NCBI GenBank assembly: GCA_963796155.1
Contig: CAWCKT010000016.1
Coordinates: 62,001-126,000 of the forward strand
Length of the DNA stretch: 64,000 nucleotides
Direction of reading: 5' to 3'
Source of the DNA: AP-15 sp963796155
Lineage (GTDB): Bacteria; Pseudomonadota; Alphaproteobacteria; ATCC43930; CGMCC-115725
How positions within the stretch are numbered: the stretch's first letter is position 1; every line of letters starts with the position of its first letter. The notes below the pieces were generated by a model that searched no databases, was not told where the DNA came from, and was given only the letters and a program-made list of their open reading frames with translations. Positions 40,809 through 48,837 of this stretch are shown here, piece by piece. A program made the position numbers and the translations under genes.

Positions 40809-41516
40809 ATGCGCGCAATGGACGTTATGACAACCAACGTGATCACGGTCGATCCCGACACATCGGTGCAAGCGCTGGCGACGCTGCTTTCCGAACGGGG
40901 CATCAGCGGGGTTCCGGTCGTCGGGAAAGACAACCGGTTGGTCGGCATCGTCAGCGAGGGCGATCTGCTGCATCGTGCCGAGACCGGGACGGCGCGCCGC
41001 ACCGAGCGCCGCCGCTCGCGGTGGCTCGACGCGATCGGGTCCGATCAGGAAGCGGCCCGCGAATATGTCAAAGCGCACGGCCGCACGGTGAGGGAAATCA
41101 TGACGCCGGAAGTTATCGCAGTGAGCGACACAACCGACCTCGCCGACGTAGCGACCTTGCTGGAGTCGAAGAGGATCAGACGCGTGCCGGTGCTCCGCGA
41201 CGGTCAGCTCGTCGGTATCGTCAGCCGCGCGAACCTGGTGCGGGCCCTGGCGATGACCAAGAGCGAACCGCCGGTCGAGGTCGATAGCGACGACCGGACG
41301 ATCCGTGAAAAGCTGTTGGCCGAGCTGAAAGGGCAAGAGTGGGTTCACATGTGGGCGGCGGACATCATCGTCCGAGACCGGGTCGTGCATCTCTGGTTCT
41401 CCGACGACCGCTCCGATGAGGAGAGGCAGGCGTTGCGCGTCGCCGCTGAGAACATTCCGGGCGTTCGGCAGGTCCAAGAGCACATCGTACCGGCCCCAGT
41501 GTTCCCGTCGTTCTAG
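40809..41516 (+). CDS. CBS-domain pair with C-terminal BON domain
   Basis: 235 residues from ATG 40809, preceded by GGGAGG. CBS1: DVMTTNVITVDPDTSVQALATLLSE...GVPVVGKDNRLVGIVSEGDLL. CBS2: REIMTPEVIAVSDTTDLADVATLLE...RRVPVLRDGQLVGIVSRANLV. The C-terminal 80 residues form a BON domain (IREKLLAELKGQEW, VVHLWFSDDRSDEERQALRVAAENIPGVRQV, in part). CBS pairs bind adenine nucleotides; BON binds membranes or lipids. Such proteins are common in stress-related alphaproteobacterial loci. No partner enzyme is adjacent. Confidence 0.9.
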   Translation: MRAMDVMTTNVITVDPDTSVQALATLLSERGISGVPVVGKDNRLVGIVSEGDLLHRAETGTARRTERRRSRWLDAIGSDQEAAREYVKAHGRTVREIMTPEVIAVSDTTDLADVATLLESKRIRRVPVLRDGQLVGIVSRANLVRALAMTKSEPPVEVDSDDRTIREKLLAELKGQEWVHMWAADIIVRDRVVHLWFSDDRSDEERQALRVAAENIPGVRQVQEHIVPAPVFPSF

Positions 41517-41534
41517 CAGGCCGGCGACCGCTCA

Positions 41535-42380
41535 TCAGGCGCGGCGTTGCGCGCGCCGCACAAAGTCGATGAAGATCGCCGCCAGGAGACCCTCCTTGGC
41601 ATTCCAGTCCTCAAGCGCGACATCGAGGTCGGGGCGATCCTCGGTCAACACCTCATGATACTCGGCATTGGGCATCAAGCGATGCGCGACCTGGCCGGGT
41701 TCGCGCGGATGCACCCGGTCGTTGCCCGGAACGATGCAGGCCGGGACGGTCAATGAGCGCAGTTCGGCCGGACTGATGCCGATGACCGGATGGTCCGCCC
41801 CCTCGTTGAAGCTCCGCCGCCACTCGTTCATCACCGCGATGAAGCGCTCGGCACCAATCGATAGCAGCCGTGCGCGGTTGGCCGGATTGCTCGCGATCAG
41901 GTCGCTGAAATGCTCGGCGCAGCAGACCGCCTCCATGCCGCCCCGTTCCGCCGCCTCGATGAACTGGGTGTAGTAGTTCTCGACCAGGCGCCTGGCGGCG
42001 TAGGCGCCGCCGGTGACCCGCCACAATAAGAGCCCGCGCAAATCGGCGGGATGGCGCAGTGCGGCCAATAGGGCCAGCCGGCATCCCGACGAGCTGCCGC
42101 CGATGAACGCGGGCCGCGCATCGAGCTGCGACAGCAGCTCGTGGAGGTCGTCGGCCCATATTTCGTTTTCCGAGTGTCCGCCGTCGAACGAGATGCCGGA
42201 GGCGCCGCAATTGCGCCGGTCGTAGACGAGCACGCGATTGCCGGCTTCGGCGATCTTCTGCCCGAGCGGCTTGACCCCCACCAGGCCGCGCCGCCCGCCG
42301 GGCTGCAGCGCCACCCAAGGGCCCCGCTCGCCGAGCACCTCGTAATTGATTTCGACACCGCGGACGGTCGCGACCGGCAT
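41535..42380 (-). CDS. Alpha/beta-hydrolase fold protein
   Basis: 281 residues. Strand/loop pattern of the fold: VEINYEVLGERGPWVALQPGG, VLVYDRRNCGASGISFDGG, the nucleophile elbow FIGGSSSGCRLALLAAL with the central serine, an acid in IVPGNDRVHPREPGQV, and a C-terminal DRPDLDVALEDWN region in place of the usual histidine loop. It resembles haloalkane-dehalogenase/epoxide-hydrolase-like esterases, but the substrate is not predictable. It is divergent from the glutamine-synthetase-like gene with an 83-base gap. Confidence 0.87.
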   Translation of the reverse strand: MPVATVRGVEINYEVLGERGPWVALQPGGRRGLVGVKPLGQKIAEAGNRVLVYDRRNCGASGISFDGGHSENEIWADDLHELLSQLDARPAFIGGSSSGCRLALLAALRHPADLRGLLLWRVTGGAYAARRLVENYYTQFIEAAERGGMEAVCCAEHFSDLIASNPANRARLLSIGAERFIAVMNEWRRSFNEGADHPVIGISPAELRSLTVPACIVPGNDRVHPREPGQVAHRLMPNAEYHEVLTEDRPDLDVALEDWNAKEGLLAAIFIDFVRRAQRRA

Positions 42381-42463
42381 GGCTCTCCTCCATGGTCGAG
42401 ATTGCGCGAATGTGCCATCCTACCGACATCGATCGGGTGCGGCGAGATACACGTGGCGGTGGG

Positions 42464-43738
42464 ATGATACGCGAAGAGCTGATTTTCGTTGCGACCTGCG
42501 ACATCTCGGGCCTTGTACGCGGCAAAGGGTTTCCGGCCCGTGAGCTGCCCCTCCGGCTCGAGAAGGGTATCGGGTGGACTGGCAGCAATCTGATGATGTC
42601 CCCGTTCGGGCCGATCTGGGACACCCCGTTCGGCACCTCCGGAGACTTCATGATCGTGCCCGACCCCGCCGTCGAGGTGCGGGTTGACTTCGGCGACGGT
42701 TCGGCGATCGAGCATTTCTTTTTGGGGGACATCTGCAATACCGACGGCAGCTCCTGGGAATGCTGTCCGCGGGATTTCCTACGCCGTGCCGCCCGACACC
42801 TCGAGGAGGTGGCGGGCCTCCGCCTGCTCGCCGCCTTCGAACAGGAATTCGTCTACGCAGGTGCTTCGGACCGCCCTGGCGACGCCTACGCCCTCGGTGC
42901 CTTCCGCCGCCAGGACACTTTCGGCGAGAATTTCATCGCGGCCTTGCGGGCGGCCGGAGTGGTTCCGGATACTTTTCTCGCCGAGTACGGCCCGCGCCAG
43001 TTCGAGGTGACGGTGATGCCGCAGCCCGCCCTGACGGCGGCCGATCACGCGGTGATCACCCGAGAAATGGCCCGCGCCGCCGCGCATCGGCTGGGGCATC
43101 GCGTCATCTTTTCGCCCAAGCCGGACCCCGAACTCGTCGGCAATGGCGTGCACATTCATATGAGCCTCGTCGATGCAGCGGGCCGGCCGGCGACCCACGC
43201 TCCCGGCGAGCCGATGGAGCTCAGCAAAGCGGCGCAGCACTTCTTCGCCGGTGTGCTGCACCATATGCCGGCGATCTGCGCGGTCACCGCACCCTCGCCG
43301 GTCTCCTACTTGCGCCTCGTGCCCAACGCTTGGGCGCCGACAGTGATCGACCTGGTGCGGCAGGACCGCGGTGCCAGCCTGCGCATCTGCCCGGTCTTCG
43401 CTGCCCGGACGGCAGAAGAGGTGACGCGCCAGTTCCATGTCGAATTCCGCACCGCCGACGCCGCGGCGAGCCCCTACCTGGCGTTGGGCGCGGTGATCTT
43501 CGCCGGAGCCGAGGGGATCCGCCGCGCCTTGCCGTTGCCCGCCCCCGGGACCACGCCACCTTCGCTTCCCCGCTCGCTGCCGGAGGCGCTCGACCGGCTC
43601 GCCGCCAGCGAGACGGCGGCGGACTGGTTCGGCCCGACCCATTTCGACGCCTATCTGCGCTTCAAACGGGTCGAGGCGGAAAAAGTGGCCGGGCTCTCTG
43701 ACCCGGATCTCTGCGCCCGCTACGCGGAAGTGTATTGA
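42464..43738 (+). CDS. Glutamine synthetase-like protein (gamma-glutamyl ligase family)
   Basis: 424 residues from ATG 42464; upstream in-frame starts lie in the divergent promoter gap. GS-family features: FATCDISGLVRGKGFP at the N-terminus, LLAAFEQEFVYAG (catalytic acidic pair), AEYGPRQFEVTVMPQPAL, GNGVHIHMSLVDAAGR and SYLRLVPNAWAPT. It lacks the adenylylation-loop tyrosine region of housekeeping GlnA and belongs with GlnA-like enzymes that glutamylate amines or similar acceptors. The stop overlaps the preferred region of the next gene start. Coupling with an N-formylglutamate-amidohydrolase-like gene suggests a catabolic route with gamma-glutamyl or formyl intermediates. Confidence 0.85.
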   Translation: MIREELIFVATCDISGLVRGKGFPARELPLRLEKGIGWTGSNLMMSPFGPIWDTPFGTSGDFMIVPDPAVEVRVDFGDGSAIEHFFLGDICNTDGSSWECCPRDFLRRAARHLEEVAGLRLLAAFEQEFVYAGASDRPGDAYALGAFRRQDTFGENFIAALRAAGVVPDTFLAEYGPRQFEVTVMPQPALTAADHAVITREMARAAAHRLGHRVIFSPKPDPELVGNGVHIHMSLVDAAGRPATHAPGEPMELSKAAQHFFAGVLHHMPAICAVTAPSPVSYLRLVPNAWAPTVIDLVRQDRGASLRICPVFAARTAEEVTRQFHVEFRTADAAASPYLALGAVIFAGAEGIRRALPLPAPGTTPPSLPRSLPEALDRLAASETAADWFGPTHFDAYLRFKRVEAEKVAGLSDPDLCARYAEVY

Positions 43739-43758
43739 GCGCTGACCGTCGGAGGACG

Positions 43759-44535
43759 ATGACTGAAGCAGCGTTATTGGAGTCCGATGAACCCAACCCG
43801 GTGAACCTCGAGAACGAGGCGGGGAGCTCGGTCTTTTTTCTTACTTGCGACCATGCCGGCCGAGTCATTCCACGCCGGCTCGGAAGGCTCGGGCTACCAG
43901 AGCACGAGACCCTGCGCCACATCGCCTGGGACATCGGTATCGGCGCTGTCGGGCAGCGGCTGTCGCGCCTCTTGGACGCCTCCGTGATCCGGCAATCCTA
44001 TTCGCGCCTGGTGATCGACTGCAACCGTGACCCCAAGGTGCCGAGCTCGATCCCGGAGATCAGCGAGACGACCGAGATCCCGGGTAATCGCAGCCTCGGC
44101 GAAGACGCCCGGGCCATACGGGTCGAGACGATCTTTCGCCCCTATCACGACGCGATTGCGGCGGCGCTCGACCGGCGCGCAGCGGCGGGGCGCGCCTCGG
44201 TACTGGTCGCGCTGCACAGCTTCACCCCGGTCTACAAGGGGATGGCTCGCCCATGGCATGCGGCGGTGCTGTACAACCGCGACGCGCGGTTCGCGCATCT
44301 GCTCTTCACGTTGCTGCGCGCCGAGAGGCGGCTCGTCGTCGGCGAGAACGAGCCCTACGCCGTCAGCGATCTGACCGACTACACCGTCCCGGTACATGCC
44401 GAGCGGCGTGGCCTGCCGCATGTCGAGATCGAGATCCGCCAGGACCAGATCGCCGAAACAGCGGGTCAAGCCGCCTGGGCCGAACGCTTGGCGCGCCTGT
44501 TGCCCACAGCCTACGGCGAATTTCTCCGCCGATGA
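43759..44535 (+). CDS. N-formylglutamate amidohydrolase-like protein
   Basis: 258 residues from ATG 43759 (GGAGG just upstream); a TTG at 43735 overlapping the previous gene is less likely. Motifs: FFLTCDHAGRVIPRRLGRLGL, HIAWDIGIGAVGQRLS, SRLVIDCNRDP, VLVALHSFTPVYKGMARPW and DYTVPVHAERRGLPHVEIEIRQD (in part), the pattern of the HutG/N-formylglutamate deformylase family. It is coupled to the preceding GS-like gene (20-base gap) and to the truncated isochorismatase gene by ATGA. The true acyl substrate is unknown. Confidence 0.87.
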   Translation: MTEAALLESDEPNPVNLENEAGSSVFFLTCDHAGRVIPRRLGRLGLPEHETLRHIAWDIGIGAVGQRLSRLLDASVIRQSYSRLVIDCNRDPKVPSSIPEISETTEIPGNRSLGEDARAIRVETIFRPYHDAIAAALDRRAAAGRASVLVALHSFTPVYKGMARPWHAAVLYNRDARFAHLLFTLLRAERRLVVGENEPYAVSDLTDYTVPVHAERRGLPHVEIEIRQDQIAETAGQAAWAERLARLLPTAYGEFLRR

Positions 44536-44700
44536 AGAAGCTGAGCCGCGAGGTTCCAATCGACCCGGCCCGCGCGGCGCTGTTGATCACCGATGTTCAA
44601 CACTACTGTGTCACCGGAAAGGCCGAAAAAGGCGGCTATTTCCATCGCAGCCTGCGCGAAACCATGCTGCCCAATATCCGACGCCGCGCTGACCGGATCG
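44532..44700 (+). pseudogene. Truncated isochorismatase-like cysteine hydrolase
   Basis: ATG at 44532 overlaps the previous stop (ATGA). About 55 residues match the N-terminus of isochorismatase-like hydrolases: EVPIDPARAALLITDVQHYC with the catalytic aspartate in TDVQ, then GYFHRSLRETMLPNIRR. Family similarity ends near 44690-44740, where the 3' end of the convergent acyl-CoA dehydrogenase gene begins. The frame then continues to 44891 as non-homologous sequence. A deletion or recombination joint at this point removed the last two thirds of the gene. Confidence 0.75.
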
Positions 44701-44741
44701 CATTGACTGGCGCGTGTCAGTCATTCACCGGGCCGCTCCCG

Positions 44742-45920
44742 TCAATAGGAGCGCGGCATGCCGAGCACGTGCTGGCCGATATAGGCGAGGATCAGATTGG
44801 TCGAGATCGGCGCGGTCTGGTAGAGGCGAGCCTCGCGCCATTTGCGCTCGATGTCGTATTCCTTCGCGAAGGCAAACCCGCCATAGGCTGAGAACGTGGC
44901 CTCGGCGGCGTGCCAGGTCGCCTCGGAGGCGAGCAGCTTGGCCATGTTGGCGTCGGCCCCGCACTCCTCGCCGGCGTCGAACAGCGCCGCGGCGCGGCGG
45001 CAGATCATGTCGGCCGCTTCGATCTCGGCGTAGGCGCGGGCGAGCGGGAACTGGACCCCCTGGTTTTGCCCGATCGGCCGATCGAAGACGACGCGCTCCT
45101 TGGCGTAGTCGACGCCCTTCTGTAGGAGCCAGCGCCCGTCACCGATGCATTCCTGGGCGACCAGGATGCGCTCGGCATTCATCCCGTCGAGAATGTAGCG
45201 GAAGCCCTGGCCCTCCTCGCCGATCAAGTTCTCCGGCGGCACCATGAGGTTGTCGAAGAATATCTCGGTCGTGTTGTGGTTGATCATCGCCTCGATCGGC
45301 CTGATCTCCACACCCTGTCCCAGGTTCTCGCGCAGATCGACGAGAAACACCGACAACCCGTCGGTGCGCCGCTTGACCTCGTCGACCGGGGTGGTGCGTG
45401 CCAGCAGCAGCATTAGATCGGAATGCCGGGCCCGCGAGGTCCACACCTTCTGGCCGTTGATCACATAGTGGTTGCCCTGCCGCACCGCCCGGGTTTTGAG
45501 CTTTGTCGTGTCGGAGCCCGTCGTCGGCTCGGTTACCCCGAAAGCCTGCAGCCGCAATTCACCCGACGCGATCTTTGGCAGATAGCGCCGCTTCTGCTCC
45601 TCGCTGCCGTGGCGCAGCACGGTGCCCATAATGTACATCTGGGCGTGGCCTTGGCTGGCGGTGCAGCCCGACGCGTTGACCTCTTCGAGGATCACCGCGG
45701 CGGCGCGCAACGGCAGACCCGAGCCGCCGTATTCTTCGGGGATCAGCGAGGCGAGAAACCCGCCCTGCGTCAATTCGGTGATGAACTCGGTCGGATAGGC
45801 CTGCTCGGCCTCCAGTTTGCGCCAGTAGGCGCCGGGGTAACGCTCGCAGATTTTGCGCACTGATTCGCGCAGCTCGGGATAATCCTCGCCAAGGGCCACC
45901 ATCGTCGCCGTGTCGGTCAT
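44742..45920 (-). CDS. Acyl-CoA dehydrogenase family flavoprotein
   Basis: 392 residues, normal length, with GGAGAGGAG before the ATG. Features: FLASLIPEEYGGSGLPLRAAA, FAD-binding QAFGVTEPTTGSDTTKLKT and WTSRARHSDLMLLLART, and the C-terminal helices YAKERVVFDRPIGQNQGVQF and AYGGFAFAKEYDIERKWREARLY (parts). The usual C-terminal EGT motif is replaced by TAPIST (QTAPISTNLIL), so the position of the catalytic base is uncertain. It lies 55 bases downstream of the ABC ATPase gene on the same strand, possibly as the last gene of that operon. Confidence 0.92.
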   Translation of the reverse strand: MTDTATMVALGEDYPELRESVRKICERYPGAYWRKLEAEQAYPTEFITELTQGGFLASLIPEEYGGSGLPLRAAAVILEEVNASGCTASQGHAQMYIMGTVLRHGSEEQKRRYLPKIASGELRLQAFGVTEPTTGSDTTKLKTRAVRQGNHYVINGQKVWTSRARHSDLMLLLARTTPVDEVKRRTDGLSVFLVDLRENLGQGVEIRPIEAMINHNTTEIFFDNLMVPPENLIGEEGQGFRYILDGMNAERILVAQECIGDGRWLLQKGVDYAKERVVFDRPIGQNQGVQFPLARAYAEIEAADMICRRAAALFDAGEECGADANMAKLLASEATWHAAEATFSAYGGFAFAKEYDIERKWREARLYQTAPISTNLILAYIGQHVLGMPRSY

Positions 45921-45975
45921 TGTGCGCTCCTCTCCGCCGCGTTCTCGCCCAAAATAACCCAGAGCCGCGGCGAAT

Positions 45976-46740
45976 TCACCCGGTGCGGACGGCGCGGTAT
46001 TCGCGGCGGACGATGTCGAGCAGCTCCGCAGCGGAGGTGGCGGCGGTAACGCTTTCGAACGTGATCTCGCCGTGCTGCATCAGCACGACGCGATCGCAGA
46101 TTTCGAGCGTCTGGGCGTAGTTGTGCGCGATCATCACGATTGCGATGTCGCCGCGCGCCTTCAAGCGCTCGATCAGCCCGATGATGCGCTGCGCCTCGCG
46201 CGCCCCCATCGCCGCGAGCGGCTCGTCGAGCAGCAGGATGCGCGCGTTGGAAAGCACCGAGCGCGCCACCGCGATCGCCTGCCGCTGACCGCCCGACAAT
46301 GCGCCGACCTCGGTTTCGACCGAGGCCACCTCGACGCCGATCTCGGCGAGCGCCGCAGCGGCGCGGCGCCGCATCGCGCGGTGGTCCAGTAGTTTGAGCG
46401 GTCCCCAGTGCAACAATTCGCGGTTCAGGAACATGTTGTGGTAGACGCTCAGCCCGTTGACCAGCGCCAGATCCTGATAGACGCATTCGATGCCGAGCGC
46501 CCGCGCCTCGTCGACCGAGGCGAGCTGCACCGGCCGGCCGTTGACAAAGACCTGCCCCGCATCCGGCTGGTGATAGCCGGTCAGGATCTTGATCAAGGTC
46601 GATTTTCCCGCGCCGTTGTCGCCGAGGATGCCGAGCGTCTCGCCGCGCATGACGCTGAGCGACACGCCCGCCAGCGCGGTCACCGTGCCAAACACCTTGG
46701 TGATCCGGTCAGCCCGGATGGCCTCGGCGGCGTCCGTCAT
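45976..46740 (-). CDS. Sugar-type ABC transporter ATP-binding protein (FrcA-like)
   Basis: 254 residues with one nucleotide-binding domain: Walker A GDNGAGKSTLIK, Q-loop VYQDLALVNGLSVYHNMFLN, signature LSGGQRQAIAVARS, Walker B LLLDEPLAAMG, and switch histidine in MIAHN. A single domain with the YQDLALV segment is typical of the fructose-type branch of the CUT2 family; RbsA-type proteins have two domains. It overlaps the permease gene by four bases (ATGA). It energises import with the membrane and binding proteins encoded upstream. Confidence 0.93.
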   Translation of the reverse strand: MTDAAEAIRADRITKVFGTVTALAGVSLSVMRGETLGILGDNGAGKSTLIKILTGYHQPDAGQVFVNGRPVQLASVDEARALGIECVYQDLALVNGLSVYHNMFLNRELLHWGPLKLLDHRAMRRRAAAALAEIGVEVASVETEVGALSGGQRQAIAVARSVLSNARILLLDEPLAAMGAREAQRIIGLIERLKARGDIAIVMIAHNYAQTLEICDRVVLMQHGEITFESVTAATSAAELLDIVRREYRAVRTG

Positions 46741-47756
46741 GCGGGACCGCCGCCGCGCAGCCGTGCCAGATGGATGTTGGCGATCATCGCGATCAGGATC
46801 GCGGCGCCGATGACAATATCGAAGGTGAAGGCGTTGATGCCCTGCAACGTAAAACCATCCTGCAACACGCCGAGCATGATGCCGCCGATGAGCCCGCCGA
46901 TGATCGTGCCGGCGCCGCCGGCGATCGCGGTGCCGCCGATGACGCCGGAGGCGACGCCGAGGAACATAATGTTGCTGCCGCCAGCCAAGGGGTCGATCGA
47001 GCCGACGCGAAAGGCTTCAAGCAGTCCCGTCAGCCCGCCCAAGGTGCTGGTCAGCACGAAATTGCCGATCTTGATGCGGTTGATCGCGATGCCGGCCTCG
47101 GCAGCCGCGATGATGTTGCCGCCGATCGCAGTTGTGTGCAGCCCCCAGCGCGTGTGGCGCAGCACGACATGCATGATCGCGACGATGACCAACGCCCAGA
47201 CGATCTCGGAATACGCCCAGACACCCATGATCCCGGTCAGCAGCGGACCGCCTGCCGTGTTCGCCGGATAGCCGCGCGAGATCGTCAAGGTCAGGCCGGT
47301 GATCAGGAACAGCATGCCCAATGTCGTGATGAACGACGGCACGCTGAGCCCGATCGTGATCAGGCCGATGATCAGGCCGATCAGCGCGCAGGCGGCAAGC
47401 GCTGCGAGGATCGCTAGCGGCACCGGGAGGCCCCAATCGTGCACGTTCTCCATCAGAAACGGCGCCAGCGCGAAAACCTGCCCGACGGACAGGTCGATCT
47501 CGCGGCAGATCAGCAGCATGATCTCGCCGCAGGCGATGATCACTGGTGCCGCGACGAACTGCGAGATCGTCTGCACGTTCGCGTTGGTCAGAAAATTCCG
47601 GTTCGCAATTTCGAAATAGACAACGAGCGCCACCGTTACGACGATGACGCTCGCCTCCGGCCTCAGCAGGAAGCCATAGGCCCGCCGTACGAGCCCATGA
47701 TGCCCTCCCGCCTCGGCCGCGCCCGCGGATCCGTCTCTCGGCACCTCCGCGGGCAC
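46737..47756 (-). CDS. Sugar-type ABC transporter permease (RbsC/FrcC family)
   Basis: 339 residues from a GTG at 47756, placed one base after the binding-protein stop. Eight or more hydrophobic segments, with CUT2 permease motifs: FLTNANVQTISQFVAAPVIIA, GEIMLLICREIDLSVGQVFAL, PSFITTLGMLFLITGLTLTI and GGTAIAGGAGTIIGGLIGGI (in part). GGSNIMFLGVASGVIGGTAI near the C-terminus is typical. It forms the membrane channel, probably as a homodimer. The substrate is likely a monosaccharide or polyol. Confidence 0.93.
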   Translation of the reverse strand: MPAEVPRDGSAGAAEAGGHHGLVRRAYGFLLRPEASVIVVTVALVVYFEIANRNFLTNANVQTISQFVAAPVIIACGEIMLLICREIDLSVGQVFALAPFLMENVHDWGLPVPLAILAALAACALIGLIIGLITIGLSVPSFITTLGMLFLITGLTLTISRGYPANTAGGPLLTGIMGVWAYSEIVWALVIVAIMHVVLRHTRWGLHTTAIGGNIIAAAEAGIAINRIKIGNFVLTSTLGGLTGLLEAFRVGSIDPLAGGSNIMFLGVASGVIGGTAIAGGAGTIIGGLIGGIMLGVLQDGFTLQGINAFTFDIVIGAAILIAMIANIHLARLRGGGPA

Positions 47757-47757
47757 G

Positions 47758-48837
47758 TCAGCCGCCGATGGCGCCGGTATGCGGCACGATCTGCGCTTCT
47801 TTCGCGCTGCCTTCGTAGCGCGTCTTGGTATCGAGGTACGGCCCGACCGCGTCCTTGGTGACGAATTTGAGGCCGGTGTTGATGTCGGCCGGCCCGACCA
47901 GCCCGCCCGACACCTTCCACACGAACATCTCCATGACCGTATAGAAGCCCTGCAGATAGGGCTGCTGATCGATCACGAAATCGAGAAAGCCGTCGTGCAC
48001 CGCTTCCAATGATTTCGGCAGCAGATCATAGCCGCCGGCATGCACGCCCTTCGCCGGCAGGTTATACTGCCGGCTGATGATCCCGCAGTTCATCGTGTCG
48101 CCGCCGCTGACCCCGAACATGCCTTTGACGTCCTGGTTGCCGAGGTAATAGGCCTGTATCTTTGAGAGGCCGGCATTGGCGGCGGGATCGGTCGCGATCA
48201 TTGTCGCCTGGATGTCGGCACCCGATTTCTTGATCGAATCCATGGCACCGTCGACACGCGGCTGCAGGTTCAGCTGGCCCGGTGTGGCGATAAAGATCGC
48301 GAGCTTGCCGGAGCCGACGAGCTTGACGATGCGCTCACCCATCATCTGGCCGGACAGGAACAGGTCCTGGCCGATATAGGCGAGGCGCTTGTTGCTGTGC
48401 GAATCGGCATTGTAGCTGAACACCGGTATGCCCGCGGCGAGCGCGTTCTCGACCGGGCGGTCGAAGCCCTTCGGATCGACGAGGCAAACCGCGATCGCGT
48501 CGGCCTTGCCGGCGATCGCGGTATTGAACGCGTTGACCATCTGGGCAACATCAGAGGTCTCCGACCCGGTCCACTGATAGTCGACGCCGAGGAGCGCGCA
48601 GGCATCCTGAATGCCGTACTGGCACGGGACGAAGAACGGGTTCGACGTCACGTGATTGACGAAGACGAATTTCCAACGGGGATGCGGCGGGAACGCCACC
48701 TCATCCGCCGCGCGCGCGTCGCCGGCACCGGCCGCCAGCAGCGCTGCCGCCGGTACCGCGGCAACGCCGCGCATCACGGCGCGGCGCGGTAATGCCGCCG
48801 CAACCACCGCGGCGATGTCGCGTGAGCGTCCTTTCAT
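47758..48837 (-). CDS. Sugar-type periplasmic binding protein, probable Tat signal
   Basis: 359 residues from ATG 48837 with GGAGG upstream; the longer frame to 49017 is not supported. The leader LPRRAVMRGVAAVPAAALLAAGAGDARA has twin arginines and an Ala-x-Ala cleavage site, consistent with Tat export. The mature part has the periplasmic-binding-protein type 1 fold: FVNHVTSNPFFVPCQYGIQDA, DAIAVCLVDPKGFDRPVENAL, GIPVFSYNADSH and MFGVSGGDTMNCGIISRQY (parts). It captures the ligand for the permease and ATPase encoded behind it. Two nearby aromatic/asparagine patches fit a sugar ligand. Confidence 0.92.
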   Translation of the reverse strand: MKGRSRDIAAVVAAALPRRAVMRGVAAVPAAALLAAGAGDARAADEVAFPPHPRWKFVFVNHVTSNPFFVPCQYGIQDACALLGVDYQWTGSETSDVAQMVNAFNTAIAGKADAIAVCLVDPKGFDRPVENALAAGIPVFSYNADSHSNKRLAYIGQDLFLSGQMMGERIVKLVGSGKLAIFIATPGQLNLQPRVDGAMDSIKKSGADIQATMIATDPAANAGLSKIQAYYLGNQDVKGMFGVSGGDTMNCGIISRQYNLPAKGVHAGGYDLLPKSLEAVHDGFLDFVIDQQPYLQGFYTVMEMFVWKVSGGLVGPADINTGLKFVTKDAVGPYLDTKTRYEGSAKEAQIVPHTGAIGG

